A stretch of 64,000 nucleotides of DNA from assembly GCF_019966595.1 (NCBI RefSeq), contig NZ_JAINFJ010000001.1:62001-126000 (forward strand), in the 5' to 3' direction. Of this stretch, positions 18,332-28,184 are shown piece by piece. Position 1 is the stretch's first letter; every line of letters begins with the position of its first letter. The notes under the pieces are model-generated. The model had not been told where the DNA came from, did no database searches, and worked only from the letters and a program-made list of their open reading frames with translations. The position numbers and the translations under genes were made by a program. Origin of the DNA: Oricola indica. GTDB taxonomy: Bacteria > Pseudomonadota > Alphaproteobacteria > Rhizobiales > Rhizobiaceae.

Positions 18332-19077
18332 ACAGCCTCGAAACCCGCAACCTGAACAAGGCCTTCGGCAAGCTGGTGGTCGCCGACAACGTCTCGCTTG
18401 CCCTGCCGCAGGGCGCGCGCCATGCACTGATCGGCCCGAATGGCGCCGGCAAGACGACACTGATCAACCTCATCACCGGCGCGTTACGCCCGGATACGGG
18501 CAGCGTGCAATTGAACGGCGAGGACATCACGTCCTTGTTGCCGGATGCGCGCGTCAAGCGCGGGCTCGGACGCACCTTCCAGATCAACACGCTTTTTCCG
18601 CAACTGACGCCCCTCGAATCCGCGACCATGGCGATCTGCGAACGCGACGCGCTCTCGGGCCACTGGCTCTCGCCGCTGGCGAAACATGGTGCGGCCATCG
18701 ACGAGGCCTACGACCTTCTCGGCCGAGTCGGGCTGGCGGACGCCGCGACCAAGCCGACCCGCGACCTCGCCTATGGCCAGCAGCGCCTGCTCGAAATCGC
18801 GCTGGCGCTGGCCTCCAGTCCGAAAGTGCTGCTGCTCGACGAACCGGCGGCCGGTGTTCCGAAATCCGAAAGCGCCGCCCTGTTCGAGGTGATCGCCGGC
18901 CTGCCTGAGGACATCTCGGTCCTGTTCATCGAGCACGACATGAATCTCGTCTTCTCCTTTGCCACCTCCATCACCGTACTCGTCCAGGGCGCGATCCTGA
19001 CGGAAGGTCCGCCTGACCAGATCGCGCACGATCCGCAGGTCCGCGAAATCTATCTTGGAGGCGCGCATCATGGCTGA
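18328..19077 (+). CDS. livG: Branched-chain amino acid-type ABC ATPase, LivG-like
   Basis: A 249-residue cytoplasmic ATPase. Walker A is GPNGAGKTT, the LivG-type signature is LAYGQQRLLEIALAL, Walker B is VLLLDEPAAGV, and the switch His is in FIEHDMNLVF. It has the LivG-style TFQINTLFPQLT stretch at the Q-loop. GGGGAGG lies upstream inside livM. Its end overlaps the second ATPase gene by eight bases. Confidence 0.94.
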   Translation: MNSLETRNLNKAFGKLVVADNVSLALPQGARHALIGPNGAGKTTLINLITGALRPDTGSVQLNGEDITSLLPDARVKRGLGRTFQINTLFPQLTPLESATMAICERDALSGHWLSPLAKHGAAIDEAYDLLGRVGLADAATKPTRDLAYGQQRLLEIALALASSPKVLLLDEPAAGVPKSESAALFEVIAGLPEDISVLFIEHDMNLVFSFATSITVLVQGAILTEGPPDQIAHDPQVREIYLGGAHHG

Positions 19078-19783
19078 AGCGCTGCTTGAACTGCGCGACG
19101 TGCGCGCCGGATATGGCGACGCGGTGGTGCTCGACGGCGTGTCGTTTTCGGTCTCCGAAAATGCCGGCGTGGCGCTGCTCGGGCGCAATGGCGTCGGAAA
19201 GTCGACCCTGATCCAGACCGTCATGGGCTTCACCCAGTTCCTGTCCGGTTCGATCCTGTGGCGCGGTCGGGAGATCCAGACGGTCAAGCCGCATCTGCGT
19301 GCCCGCATGGGGCTCGGCTGGGTGCCGCAGGAACGCGACATCTTCCGCTCGCTGACGGTCGAGGAGAACCTGACGGTCGTCGCGCGCCCGGGCCCCTGGG
19401 ACGTGAAGAAGGTCTACGACCTCTTCCCCCGCCTCAAGGAGCGTCGAGAGAACAAGGGCAACCAGCTTTCAGGCGGTGAGCAGCAGATGCTCGCCATCGG
19501 ACGCACGCTGATGACCAATCCGGCCATGTTGCTTCTGGATGAGCCTCTGGAGGGCCTCGCACCGATCATCGTGGAGGAACTCGGCGATGCGATCGGGCGC
19601 ATGGTGCGCGAAGCCGGCATGACGCTCATGCTGGTGGAACAGCACGCGGAAGTGACCCTCGGCATGACCGACGAGGCGATCATCCTGGAGCGTGGCCGGA
19701 TCGTCCACCAGGCCGCCTCGAAAGACCTTCTCGCCGACCACGCAACGCTGGACCGGTATATCGGTCTCAATATCGGCGACTGA
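19070..19783 (+). CDS. livF: Branched-chain amino acid-type ABC ATPase, LivF-like
   Basis: A 237-residue ATPase, the partner of LivG. Walker A is GRNGVGKSTL, the signature is LSGGEQQMLAIGRTL, Walker B is LLLDEPLEGLAP, and the switch His is in LMLVEQHAEVTL. VPQERDIFRSLTVEENL is typical of LivF. The ATG at 19070 lies inside the end of livG, so the two are translationally coupled. It completes the transporter, so the five-gene import system is whole. Confidence 0.94.
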   Translation: MAEALLELRDVRAGYGDAVVLDGVSFSVSENAGVALLGRNGVGKSTLIQTVMGFTQFLSGSILWRGREIQTVKPHLRARMGLGWVPQERDIFRSLTVEENLTVVARPGPWDVKKVYDLFPRLKERRENKGNQLSGGEQQMLAIGRTLMTNPAMLLLDEPLEGLAPIIVEELGDAIGRMVREAGMTLMLVEQHAEVTLGMTDEAIILERGRIVHQAASKDLLADHATLDRYIGLNIGD

Positions 19784-19798
19784 CACGGAGATTTGGCT

Positions 19799-20728
19799 AT
19801 GGATTCGAGAACGGTTGGCGCGTCGGGCCTCAAGGTTTCGACGGTCGGCATCGGCTGCAACAATTTCGGCGGACGGCTCGACGAGGCGGCATCGACGAAG
19901 GTCATCCACGCCGCGCTCGACAATGGGATCACCCTGTTCGACAATGCCGACGCCTATCCGCTGAACAATCACGGGCGTGCCGAGGAAATCCTCGGCCGCG
20001 CACTGGAGGGACGTCATGACGAGGCGGTCGTCGCCTCGAAATTCGGCTACGACCCGGGCACCGACGGCTCCCGGCACTGCATCATCCGCTCCGTGGAGGC
20101 GAGCCTCAAGCGTCTGCGCACCGACCATATCGATCTCTACCAGTTCCACCTGCCGAACCCCGACACGCCGCTCGAGGAGACGCTGCGCGCCCTCGACGAT
20201 CTTATCCGCGCCGGCAAGGTGCGTTATGTCGGCTCGTCGCAGTTTGCGCCGTGGCAGATCGTCGAAGCCCAATTCGTTGCGCGGGAGCTCGGTGTCGAGC
20301 GTTTCATCTCGACGCAGGCCCAATACAGCCTTATCGAGCGCGACGTTGAAAAGGACCTTCTCCCCGTTTGCGAGAAATACGGCGTCGGCCTGTTGCCGTT
20401 CTTCCCGCTGGCAAGCGGCATCCTTTCGGGCAAATACGCCCCCGGAAAAGCCGTGCCGGATGGCACCCGGCTGTCCGGCGGATCGCGCCTGGCGGGCATC
20501 TTCCTCAACGACCGAAATCTCGAGATCGCCGGCAAACTCTCCACCGTTGCGGAAGAGTTGGGTGGCGAATTGATCGATCTCGCTTTCGCCTATCTGCTCG
20601 CATCCCCGGTGGTGCCCAGCGTGATCGCCGGCGCGAGTACGCCCGAACAGGTCGCGCGCAATGCCCGCGCCGCCGCATTCGAGCTTTCGGAAGACGGCCT
20701 CGCCGCCATCCGCGCCGCGCTGAGCTGA
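19799..20728 (+). CDS. Aldo/keto reductase
   Basis: A 309-residue NADPH-dependent TIM-barrel reductase. The catalytic tetrad is visible: Asp and Tyr in FDNADAYPLNN, Lys in VVASKFGYD and His in YQFHLPNPD. The cofactor end contains ASTPEQVARNARAA. The ATG at 19799 is preferred because GGAG is eight bases upstream; a TTG six bases earlier is too close to that site. It follows livF by 15 bases and is likely the last gene of that transcript, so it may act on the imported compound. Its substrate is unknown. Confidence 0.92.
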   Translation: MDSRTVGASGLKVSTVGIGCNNFGGRLDEAASTKVIHAALDNGITLFDNADAYPLNNHGRAEEILGRALEGRHDEAVVASKFGYDPGTDGSRHCIIRSVEASLKRLRTDHIDLYQFHLPNPDTPLEETLRALDDLIRAGKVRYVGSSQFAPWQIVEAQFVARELGVERFISTQAQYSLIERDVEKDLLPVCEKYGVGLLPFFPLASGILSGKYAPGKAVPDGTRLSGGSRLAGIFLNDRNLEIAGKLSTVAEELGGELIDLAFAYLLASPVVPSVIAGASTPEQVARNARAAAFELSEDGLAAIRAALS

Positions 20729-20824
20729 CAGCAAAACGCCGGACTTCGGCCTTCGCGGCATTGCCATCACTCGTCAGTGCGATATGAGACGGGCCGAAGT
20801 GTTTATCAAATCAGGGACAAGAAC

Positions 20825-22432
20825 ATGGCAGACGGCCTATTTCCGCTGGGTGAAACAGACACGCCGTGGCGCAAGCTGACGGACAAGCATGTTTCGGTCG
20901 ATACATTTCGCGGCGAGGAAGTCCTGGTGGTCGAACCTGAGGGCATGCGGCTCCTGTCGGAGGCCGCTTTCGCCGATATCAACCACCTGCTGCGCCCCGG
21001 CCACCTGAAGCAACTCGCCTCGATCCTCGATGATCCGGAAGCCACCGAAAACGACCGTTTCGTCGCTTACGACCTGCTGAAAAACGCCAATATCGCCGCG
21101 GGCGGCGTGCTGCCCATGTGTCAGGACACCGGCACCGCCATCGTCATGGGCAAGAAGGGTCGCCGCGTCTGGACCGACGGCACCGACAGCGATGCGCTGT
21201 CGAAAGGCGTGCTCGACGCCTACGAGAAAAAGAACCTGCGTTACTCGCAGCTCGCGCCGCTGTCGATGTTCGAGGAGAAGAACACCAAGAACAACCTGCC
21301 GGCACAGATCGATATCTACGAAGAAGGCGACGACGCCTACAAGTTCCTGTTCATCGCCAAGGGCGGCGGATCGGCCAACAAGACGTTCCTCTTCCAGGGT
21401 ACGCCGTCGCTCCTGACGCATGACCGCATGGTCGAGTTCCTGAAGGAAAAGATCCTGACGCTCGGCACCGCCGCCTGCCCGCCCTACCACCTCGCCATCG
21501 TCATTGGCGGCACTTCGGCGGAGATGAACCTGAAGACGGTCAAGCTGGCCTCCACGCGTTATCTCGACACGCTGCCGACCGAAGGGTCGGAAGACGGTCA
21601 CGCATTCCGCGATCTCGAAATGGAAGCGGAAATCCACAAGGCGACACAGGCGACCGGTGTCGGCGCGCAGTTCGGCGGCAAATATTTCTGCCACGACGTG
21701 CGCGTCATCCGCCTGCCCCGCCACGGCGCGTCCCTGCCGATCGGCATTGGCGTGTCATGCTCGGCGGACCGCCAGGCACTCGGCAAGATCACGAAGGACG
21801 GTATCTTCATCGAGCAGCTTGAGACCGACCCGTCGAAATACATGCCCGAGATCGACGAGGATGCGCTGTCGGCACATGTGGTGAAGATCGACCTGAACCA
21901 GCCGATGACTCAAATTCTGAGCGAATTGTCGAAACACCCTGTAAAGACTCGTCTTTCGCTGACCGGCTCGATCATCGTCGCGCGCGATCTCGCCCACTCG
22001 AAAATCCGCGCCCGCCTCGAAGCCGGCGAACCCATGCCGGACTATTTCAAGAACCACCCGATATACTATGCCGGCCCGGCCAAGACGCCGGAAGGCTATG
22101 CGTCCGGTTCCTTCGGGCCGACGACGGCCGGCCGCATGGACTCCTATGTGGACCAGTTCCAGTCCTTCGGCGGATCGATGGTTATGCTCGCCAAGGGCAA
22201 CCGCTCGCGTCAAGTGCGCGACGCTTGCGAGCGTCATGGCGGCTTCTATCTCGGCTCGATCGGCGGCCCAGCCGCACGCCTCGCACAGGACTGCATCAGG
22301 AAGGTCGAGGTGGTGGAGTATCCGGAACTCGGCATGGAGGCGATCTGGAAAATCGAGGTCGAGAACTTCCCGGCCTTCATCGTCGTCGATGACAAGGGGA
22401 ACGATTTCTTCAAGGAACTGAACCTCGGATAG
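20825..22432 (+). CDS. Fumarate hydratase, class I (iron-sulfur, single chain)
   Basis: A 535-residue enzyme converting fumarate and malate in the TCA cycle. The [4Fe-4S] cluster ligands are expected at Cys99 ([10 protein letters not shown]), in [10 protein letters not shown] and in [17 protein letters not shown]. The alpha domain holds [12 protein letters not shown], and the C-terminal beta domain contains [13 protein letters not shown]. Length fits single-chain class I fumarases (about 535-550). The ATG at 20825 matches the family start. It is transcribed alone. Confidence 0.94.
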   Translation: MADGLFPLGETDTPWRKLTDKHVSVDTFRGEEVLVVEPEGMRLLSEAAFADINHLLRPGHLKQLASILDDPEATENDRFVAYDLLKNANIAAGGVLPMCQDTGTAIVMGKKGRRVWTDGTDSDALSKGVLDAYEKKNLRYSQLAPLSMFEEKNTKNNLPAQIDIYEEGDDAYKFLFIAKGGGSANKTFLFQGTPSLLTHDRMVEFLKEKILTLGTAACPPYHLAIVIGGTSAEMNLKTVKLASTRYLDTLPTEGSEDGHAFRDLEMEAEIHKATQATGVGAQFGGKYFCHDVRVIRLPRHGASLPIGIGVSCSADRQALGKITKDGIFIEQLETDPSKYMPEIDEDALSAHVVKIDLNQPMTQILSELSKHPVKTRLSLTGSIIVARDLAHSKIRARLEAGEPMPDYFKNHPIYYAGPAKTPEGYASGSFGPTTAGRMDSYVDQFQSFGGSMVMLAKGNRSRQVRDACERHGGFYLGSIGGPAARLAQDCIRKVEVVEYPELGMEAIWKIEVENFPAFIVVDDKGNDFFKELNLG

Positions 22433-22485
22433 ATGTCTGGCCACTGCAGAGCCGTCTCACCGCCAATAATGTCGCGAGAAATTTC

Positions 22486-22854
22486 ATGAAGACGCTCTTT
22501 TTGTCGATTATTTGCCTGCTCCTCGCGGGGTCTGTGGCGCAAGCGGAAACCACGGGTTGGCTGAGCGGTACGGATGCGTATCGCACATGGAAGAATGCCA
22601 AGGGCCCGGACATGACGCTGATGGCGATCCAGTGCCGTGACAGCGGCAAGAAAACCCTGAAGATACGCGATCTGGAGTTTCGGCTGACCATGAAGACGGG
22701 CGGCCAGAGGTATCGCTACCTGTGGGCCGTCGGATCCGATTTCAAGCCGACCCAACGCAAGGCGCTCAAGGAAGGCTACCGGCAGGTCAGCCTGTCGTCG
22801 TTCCGGCGCAAGTCCGGGCTTCTGGTCCAATGCGGCGTCTGGCACAAGAAATAG
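22486..22854 (+). CDS. Small secreted protein of unknown function
   Basis: A 122-residue protein with a clear signal peptide; the likely cut is after Ala20 (VAQA-E). The mature part is basic and has two cysteines, in MAIQCRDSGKK and LLVQCGVWHKK, that could form a disulfide between two similar beta-strands. I do not recognise the family. It lies between fumarase and an L,D-transpeptidase on the same strand. Confidence 0.72.
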   Translation: MKTLFLSIICLLLAGSVAQAETTGWLSGTDAYRTWKNAKGPDMTLMAIQCRDSGKKTLKIRDLEFRLTMKTGGQRYRYLWAVGSDFKPTQRKALKEGYRQVSLSSFRRKSGLLVQCGVWHKK

Positions 22855-23005
22855 CCGGCAATGTCGCCTCGCGCCGCATAGATCGCATTCCGTTAATCTT
22901 TCCGAGAGAAGCGGCCGCCGCTGACGTTCACGTTACTTGACCCCTGCCGTATCACGGGCCAACCTTTTTCACTGGGGTACCCGGAATACAGGCAGGAGAG
23001 ACCGA

Positions 23006-23623
23006 ATGAGATCAGCCATTATCACGGGACTGGCCGCATTGGCCGTTGCGTTCGCCGGCATACCGGCCAAAGCCGACGTGCAATTGCACGAATTGCTGTT
23101 CAAGCCGAAAGCCGAACGCCAGCAGTATCTTCAGGAAAACCGCCCGACATCCTATCGGCGGTCGGACAAGTCACCCATCCGGCGCAAGATGATCAACTTC
23201 GACGGCTACGCCGTCGGCACGATCGTCATCGATACGTCGGACAGGCGGCTTTACCACGTCACCAAGCCCGGTCGCGCGATGGCCTATGGCGTCGGCGTCG
23301 GCCGCCAGGGTTTCACATGGACCGGCAAGAACCGGATCTCCCGCAAGGCCGAGTGGCCGGGCTGGACACCGCCGGCCTCGATGCGTGCCCGCGAAAAGGC
23401 CAAGGGGCGTATCCTGCCCGCCTACATGCCCGGCGGCCCCAACAATCCGCTCGGCGCGCGCGCGCTCTACATCGGATCCACGCTCTACCGCATCCACGGC
23501 ACGAACCAGCCCTGGACCATCGGCCAGGCGATGTCGTCGGGCTGTATTCGCATGGCAAACGAAGACGTGAAACACCTTTACAATCGGGTCGGCGTCGGCA
23601 CGCGTGTCGTGGTGCGGCGCTAG
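23006..23623 (+). CDS. L,D-transpeptidase (YkuD/ErfK family)
   Basis: A 205-residue periplasmic enzyme that crosslinks peptidoglycan or attaches proteins to it. The signal peptide ends at about residue 23 (AKA-DV). The YkuD domain starts at GTIVIDTSDRRLYHV. The active site reads HGTNQPWTIGQAMSSGCIRM, with Cys180 as nucleophile. The segment WTPPASMRA is also typical. GGAGAG precedes the ATG at 23006. The next gene converges with a three-base gap. Confidence 0.93.
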   Translation: MRSAIITGLAALAVAFAGIPAKADVQLHELLFKPKAERQQYLQENRPTSYRRSDKSPIRRKMINFDGYAVGTIVIDTSDRRLYHVTKPGRAMAYGVGVGRQGFTWTGKNRISRKAEWPGWTPPASMRAREKAKGRILPAYMPGGPNNPLGARALYIGSTLYRIHGTNQPWTIGQAMSSGCIRMANEDVKHLYNRVGVGTRVVVRR

Positions 23624-23626
23624 CCG

Positions 23627-24247
23627 CTACCACATGGTTTTCTCGGCGCGTCCGGCCCATTCCCGATCATAGGTATCGGCATCGAACGCGCCTTCGGACC
23701 GTTCTTTCAGGATGTCGCCCGCCGTCGGAATGTCGGCGGGATCGACATGGTGCTTCGGGTCCCACAGCTTTGCCCGCAACACCGCACGCCCGCACTGCGT
23801 GTAGATCTCGTTGACCGTCACGACGACCGCGGAGCGCGGCTGCTTGCCGGCCTTTTCGAAGCTTGCGAGAAGCTCCGGATCGGCGGTCACGATCGCCGTG
23901 CCGTTCATCCGGATCGTGGTATGCGAGCCGGGTATCAGGAAAAGAAGGCCGACGCGCGGATCGCGAACGATATTGCGCAGGCTGTCGATGCGATCGTTTC
24001 CCCGCCGGTCGGGGATGACCAGCGTCTTGTCATCGACAATGCGGAACAGACCGCCGAGTTCGCCGCGCGGCGAACAATCGAGTCCCTCCGGCCCGGCTGA
24101 CGCGAGCGCGAAAAAGGGCGATGCCTCAAGGAAGCGCCGGTATTGCGGCGTGATCCTGTCGGAAACCTTCAGCAACGACGCTTCGCCCGGCACGCCGTAG
24201 AGGCTCTCCAGTTCCTCGATCGAGGTCACCGCGCGGTATGCGTTCAT
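23627..24247 (-). CDS. Pyridoxamine 5'-phosphate oxidase-like FMN protein (PPOX family)
   Basis: A 206-residue split-barrel flavoprotein. The features are the FFALASAGPEGLDCSPRG strand, LVIPDRRGNDRIDSLRNI (flavin phosphate region), and VGLLFLIPG. The length and motifs fit the family of PPOX-type proteins related to Deinococcus DR2398. The reaction is unknown. Its ATG overlaps the TGA of the upstream gene as ATGA, so the two are probably translated together. Confidence 0.85.
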   Translation of the reverse strand: MNAYRAVTSIEELESLYGVPGEASLLKVSDRITPQYRRFLEASPFFALASAGPEGLDCSPRGELGGLFRIVDDKTLVIPDRRGNDRIDSLRNIVRDPRVGLLFLIPGSHTTIRMNGTAIVTADPELLASFEKAGKQPRSAVVVTVNEIYTQCGRAVLRAKLWDPKHHVDPADIPTAGDILKERSEGAFDADTYDREWAGRAEKTMW

Positions 24248-24603
24248 CTCGTCATTCCCTTTTCCTCGAGTTCCGCCAGATAGGCCGCCCAGAGCGCGTC
24301 CTTTTCGCGGCCGAGTCGCGCGAGATAGGACCACGTGTAGATGCCACTGTCATGACGGTCGTCGAAGACGATGCGAACCGCGTAGTTTCCGACCGGGACC
24401 ATCTCGGAAATCGTCACGTCCTGCTTGCCGCCCACCGTGACGCGTTGCTCGGGCGAATGGCCCTGCACTTCCGCGGATGGCGACAGAACGCGCAGCATTT
24501 CCGCGTCCAGATCGAAACTTTCGCCTGAATTGAAAGTCACTTTCAGCGTCCTGCGGTCCCGTGAAACCCGCAATTCAGTCGGCCAAACCGTCGTATCCGG
24601 CAT
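24244..24603 (-). CDS. DUF971 (gamma-butyrobetaine hydroxylase N-terminal-like) protein
   Basis: A 119-residue protein consisting of one DUF971 domain. It reads [18 protein letters not shown] early and ends with [21 protein letters not shown], the most conserved part, followed by a short helical tail. Members may have roles in metal or cofactor handling; the exact role is not known. The start at 24603 is chosen because a longer frame extends across the moaA promoter. It precedes the PPOX gene with an ATGA overlap and is divergent from moaA. Confidence 0.86.
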   Translation of the reverse strand: MPDTTVWPTELRVSRDRRTLKVTFNSGESFDLDAEMLRVLSPSAEVQGHSPEQRVTVGGKQDVTISEMVPVGNYAVRIVFDDRHDSGIYTWSYLARLGREKDALWAAYLAELEEKGMTR

Positions 24604-24694
24604 CGTGCCAATCCCGTTTCGTTCGTTGCTGATCTTGACGCGACCGGCTATGGCATCAACATACGTTGGAAACAACCGAAAGCGTGCCTGTTCC

Positions 24695-25720
24695 ATGCGA
24701 GACGATATCGCCTTGCCGACCCTGCCGACGATGACCGACCCCTTCGGGCGTGACATCACCTATCTGCGTGTCTCTGTGACGGACAGGTGCGATTTCCGCT
24801 GCACCTATTGCATGTCGGAACACATGACCTTCCTGCCCAAGAAGGACCTCCTGACGCTGGAGGAACTGGACAGGCTGTGCACCGTGTTCATCGAGAAGGG
24901 CGTTCGCAGGCTGCGCCTGACCGGCGGCGAACCGCTGGTGCGCAAGAACATCATGCACCTTGTCGAGCAACTCGGCCGGCACCTGAAAACGGGCGCCCTC
25001 GAGGAACTGACGCTGACCACCAACGGCTCGCAACTCACGAAGCACGCGAAGGATCTCTATCGCCACGGCGTGCGCCGCATCAACGTGTCGATCGACACGC
25101 TCGATGCCGGCAAGTTCAAGCAGGTGACGCGCTGGGGCGACCTGTCCCGCGTTCTCGACGGGCTCAAGGCCGCACAGGATGCCGGCCTGAAAATCAAGCT
25201 CAACGCCGTCGCGCTGAAGGATTTCAACGACACCGAAATCCCCGACATGATCCGCTGGGCGCATGGCCAGGACATGGACATGACGGTGATCGAGACCATG
25301 CCGATGGGCGAGATCGAGGAGGATCGCACGGACCGCTATCTGCCGTTGTCCGAACTGCGCGCCGATCTTGCGCGTCAGTTCACGCTGACCGACATCCCCT
25401 ACAAGACCGGCGGCCCGGCGCGTTATGTCGAAGTGGCTGAAACCGGTGGCCGTCTCGGCTTCATCACGCCGATGACGCACAATTTCTGCGAGAGCTGCAA
25501 CCGCGTCCGGCTGACCTGTACGGGAACGCTCTACATGTGCCTCGGTCAGGACGATGCGGCGGATTTGCGCGAGCCGCTTCGCGCATCGGAAGGCAACGAA
25601 CTCCTGTCGGATGCCATCGACAAGGCGATCGGGCGCAAGCCAAAGGGACATGATTTCGTTATCGACCGCGGCACGAAGCGCCCTGCTGTGTCTCGCCACA
25701 TGAGCGTGACGGGCGGCTGA
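24695..25720 (+). CDS. moaA: GTP 3',8-cyclase (molybdenum cofactor step 1)
   Basis: A 341-residue radical-SAM enzyme that starts molybdopterin synthesis from GTP. The N-terminal cluster motif is CDFRCTYC and the C-terminal cluster region is [18 protein letters not shown]. The LTGGEPLVR stretch is in place. The protein ends in Gly-Gly, required for activity in this family. The mobA-mobB pair lies 4.7 kb downstream on the same strand, so two parts of the cofactor pathway are near each other. Confidence 0.95.
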   Translation: MRDDIALPTLPTMTDPFGRDITYLRVSVTDRCDFRCTYCMSEHMTFLPKKDLLTLEELDRLCTVFIEKGVRRLRLTGGEPLVRKNIMHLVEQLGRHLKTGALEELTLTTNGSQLTKHAKDLYRHGVRRINVSIDTLDAGKFKQVTRWGDLSRVLDGLKAAQDAGLKIKLNAVALKDFNDTEIPDMIRWAHGQDMDMTVIETMPMGEIEEDRTDRYLPLSELRADLARQFTLTDIPYKTGGPARYVEVAETGGRLGFITPMTHNFCESCNRVRLTCTGTLYMCLGQDDAADLREPLRASEGNELLSDAIDKAIGRKPKGHDFVIDRGTKRPAVSRHMSVTGG

Positions 25721-25723
25721 ACC

Positions 25724-26197
25724 GTGAAACGCGCGGCGTGCATTGCAACGCTGTTCTCCACGCTCACGCTTTCCGCGCAGGCGGACTCCCTGACCTATGT
25801 GAACGACCGCTTCGGAACGCGGATCACCTTTCCGGTCGATGTCTTCGATGCAATCGACCCGCCGCCGGTCAATGGCGACGGACGGCGTTTCCGCTCCTCC
25901 GACGGTGCGGAACTGGCGGCCTACGGCCAGTTCAATGCGCTCGATCTGACGCCCCAATCGCTCATCGACCGGGAAAAAGAGAACGCGTCCGAACGCGGAC
26001 GCACGATCACCTATTCGGCCTCCGGCGCGGACTGGGCAGTCGTTTCCGGCATCGAGAACGGCAATACGTTCTACGAGCGCCATGAATTCACCGACGGCGT
26101 CATCCACTCCATGGAAATGAAATATCCGCGGCTCGCCTCGGCGCTATACGACCAGTTGACCGGGCAGATCGCGAACACGCTGGACGGTCCGCAATGA
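25724..26197 (+). CDS. Secreted protein of unknown function
   Basis: A 157-residue protein starting with GTG three bases after moaA. A signal peptide ends at about residue 20 (LSAQA-D). The mature part starts SLTYVNDRFGTRITFPVDVF, which resembles other short periplasmic proteins of alphaproteobacteria, but I do not recognise a named family. Its TGA overlaps the next gene as ATGA, so it is co-translated with the DUF1176-like protein. Confidence 0.75.
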   Translation: MKRAACIATLFSTLTLSAQADSLTYVNDRFGTRITFPVDVFDAIDPPPVNGDGRRFRSSDGAELAAYGQFNALDLTPQSLIDREKENASERGRTITYSASGADWAVVSGIENGNTFYERHEFTDGVIHSMEMKYPRLASALYDQLTGQIANTLDGPQ

Positions 26198-26814
26198 GGA
26201 TGCGGCGCATAGGCGCGGGCGCGACCTTGCTTGCCTGCCTCGCCGCGCCATCGCACGCGGATGGGACACTGCCGGAGTTGTCTCCTGAGGAATTGATCGA
26301 ACTCGCGAAATCGACCTATCGGGGCGAGAGCTGCTGGTGGGAACGGGTCGAGGAAGATATCGGCGAAATCCGGTCGTGGGAAATCTCTTTCCGCTATGAT
26401 TACGAGGAGGAGGACGGTCCGGACCGCGCCGTGCGGCTCTACCAGCTTCCCTGCTTTTACGGGGCCTACAATTTCAGCTCGATCTGGTTCATGGAGACCG
26501 AACTCGACGGGCTAGGCCCGGTGCATTTCGCAACGCCTGAACTCGATATCGACTATGCCGATGACGAGAGCGCCGTCGTCGAAAAGCTCACCGTCCTCGG
26601 GTTCACCGCGGTGTCGTCCCTGTTCAACGCCTGGTACGACGAGGACACGCAGACCATCTCCAGCTTCTCGAAATGGCGCGGGATCGCGGATGCCGCCTCC
26701 TCCGGGACATGGACATTCCATGACGGGCGGTTCGTGCTCACGGAGTATCAGGCCGATGCGAGTTATGATGGTGAAATCAATCCGGTGACTGTATACAAAG
26801 CGACGCGCCCCTGA
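26194..26814 (+). CDS. Secreted DUF1176-like protein
   Basis: A 206-residue protein with a signal peptide ending at about residue 22 (SHA-D). The C-terminal half contains GTWTFHDGRFVLTEYQADASYDG-type text, the pattern of DUF1176 proteins, and a pair of cysteines (ESCWWE and QLPCFYG). The function is unknown and it is probably periplasmic. It is coupled to the preceding gene by an ATGA overlap. Confidence 0.75.
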   Translation: MRMRRIGAGATLLACLAAPSHADGTLPELSPEELIELAKSTYRGESCWWERVEEDIGEIRSWEISFRYDYEEEDGPDRAVRLYQLPCFYGAYNFSSIWFMETELDGLGPVHFATPELDIDYADDESAVVEKLTVLGFTAVSSLFNAWYDEDTQTISSFSKWRGIADAASSGTWTFHDGRFVLTEYQADASYDGEINPVTVYKATRP

Positions 26815-26853
26815 GCGCGCCACGCCACTCTCATTCGCCGTCCGGACACTTTC

Positions 26854-27777
26854 ATGGCCATCTCGACAAGCTTGCGCGCATCGTTGCTGATGGCCGCGTC
26901 CATGGCCGGCTTCACCTTCAACGACGCCCTGATCAAGTCGCTCGGCGGCGCCTATGGCGCCGGCCAGGTCATGTTGGTGCGCGGCGCGATCATGCTTCTG
27001 TTTCTGACGGTTTACATACGCGTGGCGCGCGTGCCGGTTCCACTCAAAAAGGCGATGACCCGTGCCATGGCTTTGCGGACCATAGGGGAGGCTCTGGGCA
27101 CGGTCCTCTTCCTCTACGCCCTTTTCCACATGCCCTTCGCCAATGTCTCGGCAGTGCTGCAGGCCCTCCCGCTGGCGGTGACGCTCGGCGCGGCGCTCTT
27201 CTTGCGTGAACGGGTCGGCATCCGCCGGCTGTCGGCGATCGTCGTCGGCTTCCTCGGCGTCCTTCTGATCATCAGGCCCGGCATGGAAGGTTTCAACATC
27301 TACGCCCTCGCGGTTCTGGGCACGGTGCTGTTCGCCACAATCCGCGACCTTGCCACGCGCCGCCTGCCCGCGGGTGTTCCGTCGATTGTCTTCTCGCTCC
27401 TGACCACGGTCGCCGTGTCGACGATGGGCGCGGTCATGATGTTCGGCGGGGATGGCTGGCGGCCGATGTCGCTTTCGGCGGTCATGACCCTGGCGGGCTC
27501 CGCTACGTTCCTGTTCATGGGCTACCAGTGCATCATCCTTGCGATGCGGATCGGGGAAATCGCAACAGTCGCACCGTTCCGCTACACCGGTCTGCTCTGG
27601 GCCATCCTTCTCGGCATAGTTTTCTTCGGGGAAATTCCGGACGCACTGACGCTTCTCGGCGGTTCCATAATCGTCGCGAGCGGGCTTTATGCGCTTTATC
27701 GCGAGCGGGTGGTCTCGCGTCGTGCCGCATCCGCCAACATCTCGGCCGCCTCCCCGCCCCCGGCGCGCGGAACCTGA
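26854..27777 (+). CDS. EamA-family (DMT) transporter
   Basis: A 307-residue inner-membrane protein with ten hydrophobic segments in two EamA repeats. Recognisable parts are ATLLFLYALFHMPFANVSAV-type text in repeat one and GEIATVAPFRYTGLLWAI in repeat two. Members export amino acids or other small metabolites. A second EamA gene lies 400 bases downstream and is clearly paralogous (both share GAALFLRE- and LLIIRPGM-type stretches). The substrate is unknown. Confidence 0.88.
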   Translation: MAISTSLRASLLMAASMAGFTFNDALIKSLGGAYGAGQVMLVRGAIMLLFLTVYIRVARVPVPLKKAMTRAMALRTIGEALGTVLFLYALFHMPFANVSAVLQALPLAVTLGAALFLRERVGIRRLSAIVVGFLGVLLIIRPGMEGFNIYALAVLGTVLFATIRDLATRRLPAGVPSIVFSLLTTVAVSTMGAVMMFGGDGWRPMSLSAVMTLAGSATFLFMGYQCIILAMRIGEIATVAPFRYTGLLWAILLGIVFFGEIPDALTLLGGSIIVASGLYALYRERVVSRRAASANISAASPPPARGT

Positions 27778-27938
27778 TCCAGGCCGGCCACGGCGATTTC
27801 GCATATCTGCGCTTCCGACTTCGCATGCCTGAGGCCCGGAAATCCTCCTATTGAAGCACCATATGCGTGCTGCAGCGCAGCATGCGCTTGACGGGAAATA
27901 CAAACAGCCGCGCAAAGCGGAGAAGAAGAGAACAGAAA

Positions 27939-28064
27939 ATGTCCACGAAAAAGAACACGAAAACGCCGTTCGAACCGACCGAGTTCGAAACCATCATCGC
28001 TCGCGCACGCCGCGACCGCGATGCCCACATCCGAAACATGTTCGGCGCGATCTTCCGCCGCTGA
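27939..28064 (+). CDS. Very small basic protein between two EamA genes
   Basis: A 41-residue reading frame encoding a charged peptide ending IIARARRDRDAHIRNMFGAIFRR. The sequence upstream is purine-rich (AAGAAGAG). A strong hairpin lies ten bases after the stop, as expected for an independent small gene. The C-terminal helix resembles those of small DUF1127/YjiS-like alphaproteobacterial proteins, but I cannot fix the family. Confidence 0.55.
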   Translation: MSTKKNTKTPFEPTEFETIIARARRDRDAHIRNMFGAIFRR

Positions 28065-28073
28065 TCGTACTTG

Positions 28074-28093
28074 CCCCGCCCGTATCGGCGGGG
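28074..28093 (+). terminator. 7-bp GC hairpin after the small gene
   Basis: CCCCGCC pairs with GGCGGGG around CGTATC. No T-run follows. It probably stabilises or ends the small upstream message. Confidence 0.5.
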
Positions 28094-28184
28094 ACCGGTC
28101 CGGCCAGTTGCGCCGTGACGCGTTGTGCCGCTTGCGCTATGGATGGGCATCCTTCTACTGCCCTCATTCCGGCGAACCGGCTCC

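Noticed and set aside
24656..26107. 483-codon - strand frame over moaA
   Set aside because: Shadow of moaA and the following secreted-protein gene, with no signal of its own.
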